DNA of 64,000 nucleotides, from NCBI GenBank assembly GCA_022316685.1, contig JAKJHU010000653.1:62001-126000 (forward strand), given 5' to 3'. Of this stretch, positions 1 through 10,099 are shown piece after piece. The position numbers were made by a program, and so were the translations under genes. How positions within the stretch are numbered: the stretch's first letter is position 1; every line of letters begins with the position of its first letter. The notes beneath the pieces are model-generated. The model did not search any database and had not been told where the DNA came from. It saw only the letters and a program-made list of their open reading frames with translations. The stretch comes from Progne subis subis. Taxonomy: Eukaryota; Chordata; Aves; Passeriformes; Hirundinidae.

Positions 1-479
1 TCCTACCAGGAGCCAGAGAACCCATTAATCATTTCAATGCCATAATTAGATTACAAGATATCCTCGAAATAATAACCAACCAGACAGATCCAGCTCCTGA
101 GTCTGGCCGATCAATACACTCAAATGAAGAACGAGACATTTCACCATGGGATGGGATCAGATTATCTATTAGCAGAAGGAGGAGCACAGTGTGGAAAATT
201 AAATGACTCCAGATCCTGTTGGCAAATAGATGACAACCAAAAAGTGGTGAAACAGGTAACAAAGGAAATAAAAAAGCAGCTCATGTATTGCTCCAAACGT
301 GGAAAGGATGGGAATGGGACACAGGTTCGTGGTTCCCTGGCACACCATTGGTTAAACGAATGCTCTTTCTCCTCTTCTGTGCTACAGCAACTCTCATCTT
401 TTGACCATGCACAGACACCTTGCTGAGTGCACCTCATTCAGCACGGGAGCAAGGGGATGCAGCTGGCAGCCAGGCCTCC
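1..479 (+). pseudogene. ERV-Pro copy A: env transmembrane-subunit remnant
   Basis: This is the 3' end of env from a class I (gammaretrovirus-like) provirus. In one frame the first 100 bases encode a heptad-rich stretch with RLQDILEIITNQT, as in the TM ectodomain of gammaretroviral envelopes. In another frame, from about 165, come YLLAEGGAQCGKLN and then a lysine-rich segment. A hydrophobic stretch lies near 360-400 in yet another frame. No frame runs through, so several indels separate the parts. The same sequence occurs inverted at 44,623-45,100 and in direct orientation at 31,310-31,680. It leads straight into a 3' LTR at 480, as expected for env. It is a dead viral relic cut off by the left window edge. 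Confidence 0.75.
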
Positions 480-1025
480 TGAGCCACAAACGGCTCCAAA
501 AGGACAGGGAAGGAGGTCACTGAGAATAACCCCAAATCCAAACAGGACCCAGGAAGAAAAAAACAGAGTCAAACAGTGAATCTGCTTGGAGAGAGGGTGA
601 GGGACTAGGAGATAAGGAAGTAAAGGGAGAAACCATCAGTTTCAGAAAATGTTACTCATTGACACGGACTGCTGCTCAGCCAAGATCCTGCTAAATTCCT
701 GAACATCGAGAAGAAGAACAAAGACTGAACAGAGCCATGAATATCGGATGTAATACAAAAGGGGGAGTGCATATTAACGAGGAGACGCAGTAGGCGGATC
801 GGGAAGTCTCAACTTTCCAAGTACCTTCGCCACTGGGAAAAGGGAGAGGGAGATGCAGAAGGCAAAATTAGGATAAAAAGGAGGCTGCGTACTACAACAA
901 CTGGAGAGACCCCATGGCAAATGCCGCATGGCCTCTCCCTTTGTTCAGGAATAAAGTCACTTTTACAGGACTCCTCTGTCTCCTTTGGGGACAGAAACCT
1001 CTGGAGACGCCAATTTTCCCGCACA
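480..1025 (+). repeat. ERV-Pro copy A: 3' LTR
   Basis: LTR of about 546 bp starting TGAGCC and ending CGCACA. It has a TATA-like GGATAAAAAG at 871-880 and a polyadenylation signal AATAAA at 950-955, so its sense direction is plus. The U5 part (about 965-1010) matches the 5' LTRs of the other copies at 27,534-28,050 (plus) and 52,010-52,525 (minus) and the 3' LTR at 44,079-44,622 (minus). Boundaries come from aligning these copies by eye and may be off by some bases. Confidence 0.7.
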
Positions 1026-1620
1026 CTCCCGGGGACAGGGCAGCCACCTCCGTGCTCCCCACAGGAAGCGGGACGAGGCAGCGCTGCTCCGGCACCGGCT
1101 CCTGCCCAGGCCCCAGCGGCAAGGAGACCGCGGGCAGCCGCTCCCGCAGCGCCCTCAGGCCACGGGCAACACGGGGCGGACACGGCACAAGGAACCCGCC
1201 AGAGCCCCCGGACGCGCCCTCGGCCCGCAGCCAGCCCCGAGCCCCGGCACAACCCAGCGCGGCTCCCACCTGCGCTGGGGCCGCCTCCGAGCTCCGCCGC
1301 CGCCTCCCCGGGCTCCGGCCGCTGCCGCCGCTCCCGGGCCCGCACAGACGCTCCGCCAATGGCGGCTCTGCTGCGCCAGGGGCGCCCGGGGAGGGGGCGG
1401 CCCCGGGGCCGGGCTTGGCCCCGCTCTGCCCAATCAGCGCGCCACAACCACGAGTGACGGCACCATCGCCCAATCGCAGCCAGCGGCGGGCCGTGCACAC
1501 GGCCCAGCCTCGGCCCGCGCTCTCCGGGCCCCCCGGGCTGTGTGAGGGGAAAGGCGGAGATGAGCAACAGCCCTGGCACGGGCCCGGGCCCGAGGCGGCG
1601 TTCATCTGAAAACACAAACA
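1026..1620 (-). promoter_or_regulatory. CpG island with leftward non-coding first exon (zinc-finger-type gene, copy A)
   Basis: A dense CpG block flanks the LTR. On the minus strand an exon of roughly 170 bases ends at 1270 with a consensus donor (GCGCAG|GTGGGA, GT at 1269-1268). CCAAT-type boxes lie just upstream at 1430-1434 and 1470-1474, with GC boxes around 1385-1405. This resembles the 5' untranslated first exon of a C2H2 zinc-finger gene. The inverted copy at 43,496-44,078 points towards a real zinc-finger coding exon, so by analogy this one drives a gene left of the window. Reading frames are open in several frames on both strands here, as expected for GC-rich DNA, and are not taken as coding. 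Confidence 0.55.
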
Positions 1621-1625
1621 AAGTT

Positions 1626-2085
1626 CTCCGCAGCTCCCGGCCCGCCTTTCCCAGCCCTGCGTGTTCGCTGCCACCGGCTCAGAGGAAAGCCGTCAGTTCT
1701 CCTGCCCCGAATTAGGAGCAGCAGTGCCTGGCTTTGATTGCCCCCAGAAAGGGAAAACCCCCAACGCCCTTCGCCTGAGGGGAGGAGAGGGGAGAACTCC
1801 CACAGAAAACTCCCAAAGTTGTTTTTTCCCAGGGTAGGGAAGAACGTACCAAACCCCAGTGAGGTGGGGTCACCCCCGGGAACAGCGCCGGGACTGGGGG
1901 GGCACTGGGGGGGCACTGGGGGGATCCCTTGGGGCTCGGTCCTCTCCGCACCCCCCCCCCCCCCCACCCCGTTATCACCATGACCCTTCCCCAATTGACC
2001 GGGACCCCCTCAAGCACCGGGACCCCCCCATTCACTGCCCCCTCTTCACCGACCCCCCCAAAGCGCTGGGACCCCCCCAACCGAA
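1626..2085. other. GC-rich spacer without recognisable gene
   Basis: After the end of homology with the 43.5 kb copy, this stretch holds G- and C-runs, including a long C-run near 1953-1968, and grades into the minisatellite that follows. I see no exon with believable splice sites. Confidence 0.5.
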
Positions 2086-2590
2086 GTGATCCCCCCACTC
2101 GCCAGGATCCCCCCAATCCATGGGACCCCCTCACTCACCAGGACTCCCCCAATCCATGGGACCCCCCCCCCAATCCATAGGACCCCCCCACTCACCACAA
2201 TCCCCAATCCATGGGACCCCTACTCACCACAGCCCCCCAATCCATGGGACCCCCACACTCACCAGGACCCCCCCAATCCATGGGATCCTCCCAATCCATG
2301 GGATCCCCCCACTCACCACATCCCCCTAATCCATTGGACGCCCCCAATCCATGGGACCCCCCCCAATCCATGGGATCCCCCCACTCACCACATCCCCCTA
2401 ATCCATTGGACCCCCCCAATCCATGGGATCCCCCCAATCCATGGGATCCCCCCACTCACCACATCCCCCCAATCCATTGGACCCCCTCAATCCATGGGAC
2501 CCCCCCAATCCATGGGATCCCCCCACTCACCAGGACCCCCCCAATCTATGGGACCCCCCCCCACCACACCCCCCACCCGGAACCCCCCCC
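2086..2590. repeat. Minisatellite, CCCCCCAATCCATGGGA-type units
   Basis: About 25 imperfect copies of a 17-24 bp unit built on CCCCCCAATCCATGGGA, alternating with CCCCCCACTCACCA variants. The proline-rich open frames here (for example 2086-2598 plus) are a by-product of the repeat. Confidence 0.9.
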
Positions 2591-2629
2591 CCAATTGATT
2601 GAACACTCCCAAGTCCCCTCCAATTCCCA

Positions 2630-2850
2630 CAGGGGGCGGAGCTTTTGGAGCAGCAACCAATGGGAAGAGGAGGGGGCATGGCCTGGGAGCGCAGGGGGGA
2701 TGGGCGGGGAATTACTGGGGCGTGGGAAAGGGGCGGGCCCTGGGCAGATAATGAATGGGGCGTGGGAAAGGGGCGGGGCCATCAACGGGAGAGGGGGAGG
2801 GGATACGAAGGGACGCTTTGGGGACATCGGGAGGGGTTTGGGGACATCGG
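2630..2850 (+). promoter_or_regulatory. Duplicated GC-box/CCAAT module, copy 1
   Basis: Contains GGGGGCGGAGC, then GCAACCAATGGG, then GGGGCATGGCC and two GGGGCGGGGCC-type GC boxes. A close copy lies at 5,655-5,790, and a third relative with both CCAAT orientations and GGGGCGTGGCC lies at 10,455-10,505. The spacing of GC boxes and CCAAT suggests a TATA-less promoter. Because it precedes the proposed first exon of the alanine-rich gene at 4,176, it could be that gene's promoter, but this is inference. Confidence 0.35.
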
Positions 2851-2854
2851 GGGT

Positions 2855-4140
2855 TCCAAATGATCCCAAATCCTGCTGGATCCCGAGGAATGGTCCCAAA
2901 TCCTGGATCCCAAGCAATCTGAAATTCCAGATCACAAATCCTGCCCGCATCTCGAAGAATGATCCCAAATGACCTCAGATCCTGCATCCTGAACAATCCC
3001 AAGAATGACCCCAAATCCTGGATCTCGAATGATCCCAAGTCCTGCCAAATCCCAAGGAATGATCCCAAATGACCTCAAACCCCAGATCCTGGATCCCAAA
3101 AACCCCCAGATCCCAAATATTACTGGGTACCGCAAAACCAGTCCTCAAAGATCTCCAATCCTGGATCCCCAAACAATTCGAAATCCCCGACCCCAAATGC
3201 TGCTGGATCCCAAAAAACAATCCAAAAAATCCAATTCCAAATCAGGGTCCTGGCAGGGTAAATCAGAGCGGTGAATGGGCCCTGGGGGGCTCAGTGGGAT
3301 CCTGGAAGGATAAATGGGGCCCTGAGGGGTCAGTGGGGTCTTGAGGGACTAAGTGGGTCCTGGTAGGACAAATGAAGACCTTGAGGGGTAGAATGAGGTC
3401 CTGAAAAGATGCATGTGGGTAAATCAGGGTCCTGGCAGGGTAAATCAGAGCAGTGAATGGGCCCTGGGGGGGTCAGTGGGGTCCTGGAAGGATAAATCAG
3501 GGCCCTGAGGGGTCAGTGGGGTCCTGGAAGGATAAATGGGGTCCTGAGGGGGGTCACTGGGGTCCTGAGGGGTCAATGGGGTCCTGAAAGGATGAATGGG
3601 GGTAAATCAGGGTCCTGGCAGGGTAAATCAGAGCCCTGGGTGGGGTGAATGGGCCCTGACGGGGTCAGTGGGGTCCTGCCAGGGGAAATGGAGCCCTACA
3701 GGATCAATCCAGGCCCCAAAAGGGTCCCTGAGGTCCTGGCAGAGCAAATCCTGCCCCTTGGGGGTAAATCAGGGTTGTGGGGTAATAAACACAGTCCTGA
3801 AAGGGCTGAATGGGGCCCTGGAAGGATAAATGAGATCCTGAGGGGTTAAATGGGGTCCTGATGGGGTAAAATGGGTCCTGGTATGATAAATGATTGCCCT
3901 GAGGGGTTAAGTGTGGTCCTGAAAGGATGAATGGGGGTAAATCAGGGTCCTGGCAGGGGATATCAGGCACCTGAGGGGGTCACTGGGGTCCTGGCAGGGG
4001 AAATGGAGCCCTCTGGGATCAATCCGGGCCCTGAGGGGTTAAACCCAGCCCCCAAAGGGTCACTGAGGTCCTGGCAGGGTGAATTCTGCCCCTTGGGGGA
4101 GGATCAGGGCGTGGGGCCCTCCCTCCTCCGAGCCTCGACG
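2855..4140. repeat. Two degenerate minisatellites, first copy of a duplicated segment
   Basis: 2,855-3,240 is built of ATCCCAAATCCTGGATC-like units. 3,240-4,100 is built of about 20-25 bp units around GGTCCTGGCAGGGTAAATC and GTCCTGAGGGGTCAATGGG. The same two arrays in the same order recur at 5,840-6,500, so the module plus arrays was duplicated in direct orientation. Relatives of the second array are also at 10,100-10,430. Confidence 0.8.
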
Positions 4141-4175
4141 CCCTCGGTGCTCAGAGCTCCAGGATGGGGACAGGG

Positions 4176-7100
4176 ATGGAACCTGAGGTGGGAACCCCAA
4201 AACCCCCAGGGTCACCCCCAGTGGGCACCTGAGGGGATCTGGGGCGTCTGGGGGGGTGGTGTTTTTGTGGCATTTTTGGGTGTTTTGGTGAAGTTTGGGA
4301 ACCCCCAGGGCTGTGGGTGCGTCTGGGAGGGAATAGGAACGTGGAAAGTTCTGGAGTCTGTGAAGTTCGAGGGGGGTGGGGGGGGGAGGGGGAAAACGGG
4401 GGGTGGGAGCACCTAGATTCCTGGGGAGATTCATGTTGAACCCCCAAAATCTCACCTGGATACCTGGGAACCTGAAACCTCCCTGGGGCCTCACCTGGGA
4501 CACATGAGAAAACCCAAATCCTCACCTGGGCAGCTGGGAACCCCCAAATCCTTGGGAATTCTCACCTGGAACCTCCCCAAACACTGGTGACAGTGGAATG
4601 GAACTGGTGGCACTGGGAGGAGAAACTGGGATGGAACTGGTGGCACTGCGGTGGTGACACTGAGGCAGCCCTGGGGATGTTGGGCTGGTGGCACTGGGAG
4701 AGGACTGAGGAGACTGGGATGGAATTGGGGACACTGGGAGGGGGCTGGTGACAGTGTCATGGGACTAGGGACACTGGGGTGGAACTGGGAACACAGGGAT
4801 AGGAGGGGGGACACTGGGATGGTGACATTGGTATGGGGACAATGGGGTGGTGGCACTGGGAGCACTGGGATGGTGACATTGGTATGGGGATAATGGGGTG
4901 GTGGCACTGGGAGCACTGGGATGGTGACACTGGTATGGGAGCAATGGGGCAGTGGCACTGGGATGGTGACATTCCTCTGGGGACAATGGGGCGGTGGCAC
5001 TGGGATGGTGACATTCCTCTGGGGACAATGGGGCAGTGGCACTGGGATGGTGACATTCCTCTGGGGACAGTAGGGTGGTGGTACTGGGAGCACTGGGAGC
5101 ACTGGGATGGTGACACTGGTATGGGAACAATGGGGCAGTGGCACTGGGAGCACTGGGAGCACTGGGATGGTGACACTGGTATGGGGACAATGGGGCGGTG
5201 GCACTGGGATGGTGACATTCCTCTGGGGACAATAGGGTGGTGGTACTGGGAGCACTGGGAGCACTGGGATGGTGACATTCCTCTGGGGTCAATAGGGTGG
5301 TGGTACTGGGAGCACTGGGAGCACTGGGATGGTGACATTCCTCTGGGGACAATGGGGCAGTGGCACTGGGAGCACTGGGAGCACTGGGATGGTGACACTG
5401 GTGTGGGGACAATGGGGCGGTGGCACTGGGAGCACTGGGAGCACTGGGATGGTGACACTGGTGTGGGGACAATGGGGCAGTGGCACTGGGAGCACTGGGA
5501 GCACTGGGATGGTGACACTGGTGTGGGGACAATGGGGCAGTGGCACTGGGAGCACTGGGATGGTGACACTGGTGTGGGGAGCTCCAGAGGGAGCAATGGG
5601 GAGCAGCGGAGCAGGGAGGGGGCGGGGATTGGGAAGGGTGTGGGCATGGGGGTGGGAAAGGGGGCGGAGCCTTCAGAGAAGCAACCAATGGGGAGAGAAG
5701 GGGCGTGGCCTGGAAGCGGGCAGGGGGTGGGGGGGGAAGGGGAGCGCGGGAATGGGCGGGCAAGGAATGGGAAAGGGGAGACAAAGGAACCTTTTGGGGA
5801 CATCAGGGGTGGGTTTGGGGACACCAGGGGTCCTGAATGATCCCAAATCCTGCTGGATGCCAAGGAACAGTCCCAAATCCTGGATCCTAAGCAATCTTAA
5901 ATTCCAGATCCCAAATCCTGCTGCATCCAAAGGAATGATCCGAAATGACCTCAAATCCCAGATCCTGGATCCCCAAAAATCCTAAATCTCAAATGCTTCT
6001 GGATACCCAAACCCCAATCCTAAATGATCCCAAATCCCAGATCCTGGATCCCAAAAACCCACAGATCCCAAATGCTGCTGGGTGCCCCAAATGCAATCCC
6101 CAAAGATCTCCAATCCTGGATCTGAAAACAGTCCCAAATCCCGGACCCCAAATGCTGCTGGATCCCCAAAAACAATCCCCCCAAAAATTCCAAATCATGG
6201 TCCTGGCAGGATAAATCAGAGTGCTGAGGGGAGTGAATGGGCCCTGAGTGGGTCAGTGGGGTCCTGGAAGGATAAATGGGGCTCCTGAGGGGTCAGTGGG
6301 TTCCTGAAGGATTAAGTGTGGTCCTGAAAGGATGAATGGGGGAAAATCAGGGCCCTGGCAAGGTAAATCAGAGCCCTGGGTGGGGTGAATGGGCCCTGAG
6401 GGGGTCAGTGAGGTCTTGGCAGGGGAACTGGAGCCCTGCGGGATCAATTCGGGCCCCAAGGGGTTAAGCCCAGCCCCAAAAGGGTCACAGAGGTCCTGGC
6501 CTTGGGTGAATTCTGCCCCTTGGGAGGATCAGGGCATGGGGCTCTCCCTCCTTCAAGCCTCTACAGCCAAACCCCACCTGGGAGCCCCCCAAACCCTTTC
6601 CCACCCACCCTGACCCCCCTTTCCTGTCCCCAGGTGTCCCCCCCTGCCCTCCCCGCTGAGGTTGCCCCGGCGGAGGCCGCGTGCCACAAGGCCCTGGGGG
6701 CCCTGGTGGCCCTGGCCGAGGCCTTGGGGACACCGGGCAGCGTTCCTGTGGTGCTGGCTCATGCCGAGGCCGCACTGGACCAGGCCCAGCTGGCCCTAAG
6801 GGATCTGGAGGTGGCTTGGGAGGCCACGGTGACCCCGGCAATGGCCCTGGGGACCGTTGGGGACGAGGACCCGGAGCATCTGTGGCAGGTCGGGTCTTTA
6901 GCCAAGGCGAGGGCGGAGATGCTGGAGCGCAAGGAGCGATGGGCACGGCGGTGCCAGCGCTGGCTGCAGGCCGGGCACAGGCTGGCCATGGTGCTGATGG
7001 TTCTGTGTGCGGCTGTGCGTGAGTATAAACCAGTATAAACCAGTATAAACCAGTATGGATCAGTACAGACCAGTATGAGCCAGTATAAACCCATTCAGAC

Positions 7101-8065
7101 CAGTATAGACCAGTGTATATATCTGCCCTGACCAGTATAGACCAGTTTAGACCAGTAGAGGCCAGTTTAGACCAGTTTAGACTAGTTTAGACCAGTATGA
7201 GCCACTATAGAGCAGTATGGAGCAGTATGAACCAGTTTAGAGCAGTGGGGACCAGTTCTGACCAGTTTAGACCAGCATGAGTTTATACAGACCAACAGAG
7301 ACTTTCCCCTGCCCTGACCAGTATGAACCAGTTCAGACCAGTTCAGACCAGTTCAGACCTTCCCCTGGCTTGGGATGGGGACACTGGGAGGGGACTGGGG
7401 ACACTGGATTGGTGACATTGCTATGGTGACAATGGGCTGGCACTGGGGACACTGGGCTGGTGGCACTGGGCTGGTAGCACTGGGACAGAACTGGTGACAC
7501 TGGGCTGGAATTGGGCAAGGGGCACTGGGCTGGAACTGGTGGCACTGCCCTGTCCCTGGTGCCACCTGTGCGGTGTCCCCGTGTCCCCGCAGTGTCCCTG
7601 GACGCGGCCCGCACCGCCCTGGGGGTGGCTGAGGACGGTCACCTGCTGCTGGCCCTGGCCGCGGTGGCCTTGTCCTGCGAGGTGGCCCGGCAGGGCTTGG
7701 GGACATCGCGGCGTCACCTGGCCATCGCCGCAAGCTGCCACCGGGACGTGGCCCAGCGCCTGCGGCACCGCGCCCGGCGGGTGGCGGCCGCCAGGGCCAG
7801 CGCCGAGGCCACCGCGGCCACCAACGAGGCCACCGCGGCTGTGCTGGGGCGGCTGGAGGAGGTGACGCTGGAGCTGAAGACCTTGGTGGCCGCTGTCACA
7901 CGGGACAGGGAGGTGACGCCGTGGGGGACGCGGGGACGGGGGTTCCCCAACGCCGCCCGGGCGCTCGGGAACATCGTGGTGGCCTTGGGGACATCGAGGG
8001 AGGGGCACAAGGAGGTGGTGCGGAGGCTGGAGGTGGCCCAGGAGGCGCTGGCGGGGCAGGAGTAG
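4176..8065 (+). CDS. Alanine-rich helical protein, gene 1 (three exons, unknown function)
   Basis: I do not recognise this gene. Exon 2 is 6634-7018 (acceptor TTCCTGTCCCCAG, donor C|GTGAGT). Exon 3 is 7593-8065 (acceptor GTGTCCCCGCAG, stop TAG). Their splice phases agree: exon 2 leaves one base and exon 3 supplies two. Exon 1 is proposed at 4176-4187 as ATG GAA CCT GAG followed by GTGGGA. It matches the short MEP-type first exon of gene 2 and keeps the frame, giving about 289 residues. The protein is rich in Ala, Val, Leu, Arg and Glu, with long helical stretches such as AEAALDQAQLALRDLEVAWE and a coiled-coil-like exon 3 with EATAATNEATAA. I see no signal peptide or clear membrane span. It lies 470 bp upstream of gene 2 on the same strand and is probably a paralogue. 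Exon 1 is the weakest part; the intron would contain the 60-bp minisatellite. Confidence 0.6.
4560..5590. repeat. 60-bp minisatellite (GGGATGGTGACAYT... type)
   Basis: Head-to-tail units of about 45-60 bp containing GGGATGGTGACACTGG, GGACAATGGGGCAGTGG and CACTGGGAGCACTGGGAGCA. Unit length is 60 bp in the regular right half (about 5,330-5,580). Because 60 is divisible by three, frames stay open for over 1 kb on both strands. I treat those as artefacts. Confidence 0.9.
5640..6560. repeat. Second copy of duplicated promoter-like module and arrays
   Basis: Repeats the order seen at 2,630-4,150: GC-box/CCAAT module (5,655-5,790), ATCCCAAATCCTGG array (5,840-6,190), CCTGGCAGGGTAAATC array (6,195-6,500). 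It then runs to the acceptor of gene 1 exon 2 at 6,633. The short MEP exon present after copy 1 is not found here. Confidence 0.7.
7021..7352. repeat. Intronic CCAGTATAAA/CCAGTTTAGA minisatellite
   Basis: About 30 copies of a roughly 10-bp unit (ACCAGTATAA, ACCAGTTTAG) fill most of the intron between exons 2 and 3 of gene 1. The unit contains TATAAA by chance, and I do not read it as a promoter. Confidence 0.85.
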
Positions 8066-8396
8066 GGACAGGGTGGGGACACGGGGGTGGCACTGTCACC
8101 GCCGGGGCATGGGGACATCCCGGGGGGCGTTGGGGACCTTGGGGACAGCCCCGTGTCCTTCCCTCGGGGACATCGCAGACACCCTGACGTCCCCTGTCGC
8201 GTTTTGGGTCACCACGATGTCCCCGCAGTGGCCCCAACAGGACCCCAGCGTGTCCCCAGGACATCAGAGGGACCCTTGGGACTTGTTGGGGCATGGGGGA
8301 AGGGCATTGGAGACACTCAGGGGGATTTTGGGGACACTCGGGGGACATTGGGGACCTCGCGGTGGCCCAGAGGGCGGGGGAGTGGGGCCGGGGCGG
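8066..8396. other. Spacer between genes 1 and 2
   Basis: GC-rich sequence with repeated GGGGACA/GGGGACATT words. No polyadenylation signal is visible behind gene 1 and there is no separate gene. It leads into a CRE-like site at 8,397. Confidence 0.5.
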
Positions 8397-8404
8397 TGAC
8401 GTCA
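8397..8404. promoter_or_regulatory. Palindromic CRE (TGACGTCA) upstream of gene 2
   Basis: A perfect CREB/ATF palindrome 130 bp before the gene 2 start codon, next to GC-rich GGGGCCGGGGCGG. The position is plausible for a TATA-less promoter. Binding is inferred from the consensus only. Confidence 0.5.
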
Positions 8405-8533
8405 CATCTTCTGGCGCCACACCCCCACCCGGCCAAGCCACGTTTCCCGTGCCACATTCCCGCGTGTCTCCTGCCTGTTCCCCGAGTGTCCCCGGAGTGT
8501 CCCTGGAGTGTCCCTGGAGTGTCCCCAGCGGCC

Positions 8534-9850
8534 ATGGAGCCCCGCGAGGTGAGACAATCCCGGCGCGGGGTGGCAGGAGGGGACAGAGGGGACACAGGAG
8601 TGGCAGAAGGGACATGGGGGGTGACAAAGGGGGACCAGAGGGGTGGCAGGAAAGGACGAGGGGTGGCAGAGGGGACAGGAGGGTGTGGCGGGAAGGGGGG
8701 AGAGGTGACAGATGGGTGGAGGGGACTGAGGGTGGCAGAGGGATACAGTGGGGGGTAGCAGAGGGGACAGGGGGTGACAAAGGGACAGAGGGGACAAGCT
8801 GCACCCTCTCGGAGGGGACAAGGGGGAACCCAGGGTGCCACGAGGTCTCTGCCATCTCCTCTGTCCCCTCCCCAGGTGCTGGAGGCACTTGTGGCCGTGG
8901 TGGCCACCCTGGGCCAGCTGGTGGCCACCGTGGCCGGGCCGGACAGGGACGTGCTGCTGTCCGCGTCCCCAAGGTCCCTGCACACAGCCCTGGGGACATT
9001 CATCAGTCACCTCCGGGACACCCTGGGCCACTCCGTTGTCACCTCCCTGGGCCACCCTGGTGTCACCTCCCTGGGCCAGGCCCTGGCTGCCCTCGGGGCC
9101 ACCCCAGGGGCCACCTGGGCCCGTGTGACAGCCGTGGCCAGCGCCTGGCGGAATTCGGTGGCCATGCTCGGGGACAGCTGGGCCCGGCTGGCCGAGGAGC
9201 CCACCGAGCTCTGCAACGCCTGCAGGGACGTGGCCACCACCGAGGCCACCACTGCAGCCACCGCCACTGCCCGGGCCAGGGGCCGGCAGGACCAGGCTGC
9301 CAGCTTGGGGACAGCTGGGGACAACCTGGTGGCTGTGGCCCGGCAGCCACCGGTGGCCCTGAGCAAGGACAAGGTGGAGTCGGCGCTGGCCGCACACGAA
9401 GCCCGGGTGGCAGCAGCCTCTGATGAGTTGGTGGCGGCCACCAAGGCCAAGGAAGAGGCCGTGGTGGCCACCAGCCAGGCGGGGGCAGCCATCAGGAGGG
9501 GACAGCGGGCGGAGGTGGCCCTGGGGCCGCTGAAGAGCTTGGTGGCTGCGTGTGACAAAGCCAAGGCGTTCCCCCAGGAGCTGCAGCGCCGGCTCAGGGA
9601 CATCGAGGCTGCCTTGGAAGGGACAAAGGAGGCGTCCACCGATGTCTCCCAGGCCTTGGTGACCACGGTGGCCGAGTTGGAGCGTCTGTGGGAGGCCAGT
9701 GCCCGCCTGGCCACGCGTCACCTGCTGGAGACACTTGGGGACATCCACAGGCTCCTCTTGAGTCACCCTGGTGGCCCCGGTGGCTGCGTGGTGGCTGAGC
9801 GGTGCCAAAAAGCCATTGAGGACATCCCGAGGCTGCTGGGGGGACAGTGA
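8534..9850 (+). CDS. Alanine-rich helical protein, gene 2 (two exons, unknown function)
   Basis: I do not recognise this family. Exon 1 (8534-8548) encodes MEPRE and ends at GAG|GTGAGA. Exon 2 (8876-9850) follows a polypyrimidine tract and CCCCAG acceptor and stays in phase 0. The product is about 329 residues and ends RLLGGQ, stop TGA. Its composition is dominated by Ala, Val, Thr, Leu and Arg, with heptad-like helical stretches. Around residues 115-150 it has CNACRDVATTEATTAATATA, resembling the C(H)RDVA...EATAATNEATAA segment of gene 1, so the two are probably tandem paralogues. No signal peptide, membrane span or known motif is visible. The intron is 327 bp, a CRE lies 130 bp upstream, and ATTAAA follows 125 bp after the stop. 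The intact frame, spliced start and 3' signal argue for a functional gene. A role in the cell cannot be inferred. Confidence 0.72.
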
Positions 9851-9879
9851 TGTCACCGCCATGATGTCATGGAGGGTGG

Positions 9880-9887
9880 TGACGTCA
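9880..9887. promoter_or_regulatory. Second palindromic CRE (TGACGTCA) just after gene 2
   Basis: A perfect TGACGTCA 30 bp past the gene 2 stop codon, with half-site-like TGATGTCA words at 9,848 and 9,862. It may simply be part of the 3' untranslated region. Confidence 0.3.
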
Positions 9888-9974
9888 CCGGTGGACACCG
9901 CTGGTGTCACTTGTCCCCTCCCCACTTCCCACACAAGATTTGGGACAAATTTGGGGAATTTTCTGGGAATTTTC

Positions 9975-9980
9975 ATTAAA
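9975..9980 (+). terminator. Polyadenylation signal ATTAAA of gene 2
   Basis: ATTAAA in an AT-richer patch 125 bp after the stop. It is the only plausible poly(A) signal near gene 2. Confidence 0.5.
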
Positions 9981-10099
9981 ATTGTCCCAAATCCTGATGG
10001 GAACTCCTGGGGTGGCATCACTGGGGACACTTGGGGTAAGGGAAATGCCCCTCGGGGAACCATTTACTCTGCCAGCACCACCATTTCCATGGAAACCAA

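Noticed and set aside
809..1674. Frames of 180-270 codons in five frames around 0.9-1.6 kb, and the same at 43.5-44.3 kb
   Set aside because: CpG-island composition with few stops. The frames conflict with each other and cross the first-exon donor.
4757..5863. Long open frames on both strands (over 330 codons) in the 4.6-5.6 kb region
   Set aside because: They follow from a repeat unit of 60 bp, divisible by three; the proteins are pure repeats of the array.
7021..7352. Cluster of TATAAA boxes
   Set aside because: They belong to a 10-bp intronic repeat unit and are not placed before a gene start.
8402..10063. 553-codon frame on the minus strand
   Set aside because: Antisense to gene 2 and its intron, GC-rich third positions; no splice or promoter signals on that strand, while the plus strand has them.
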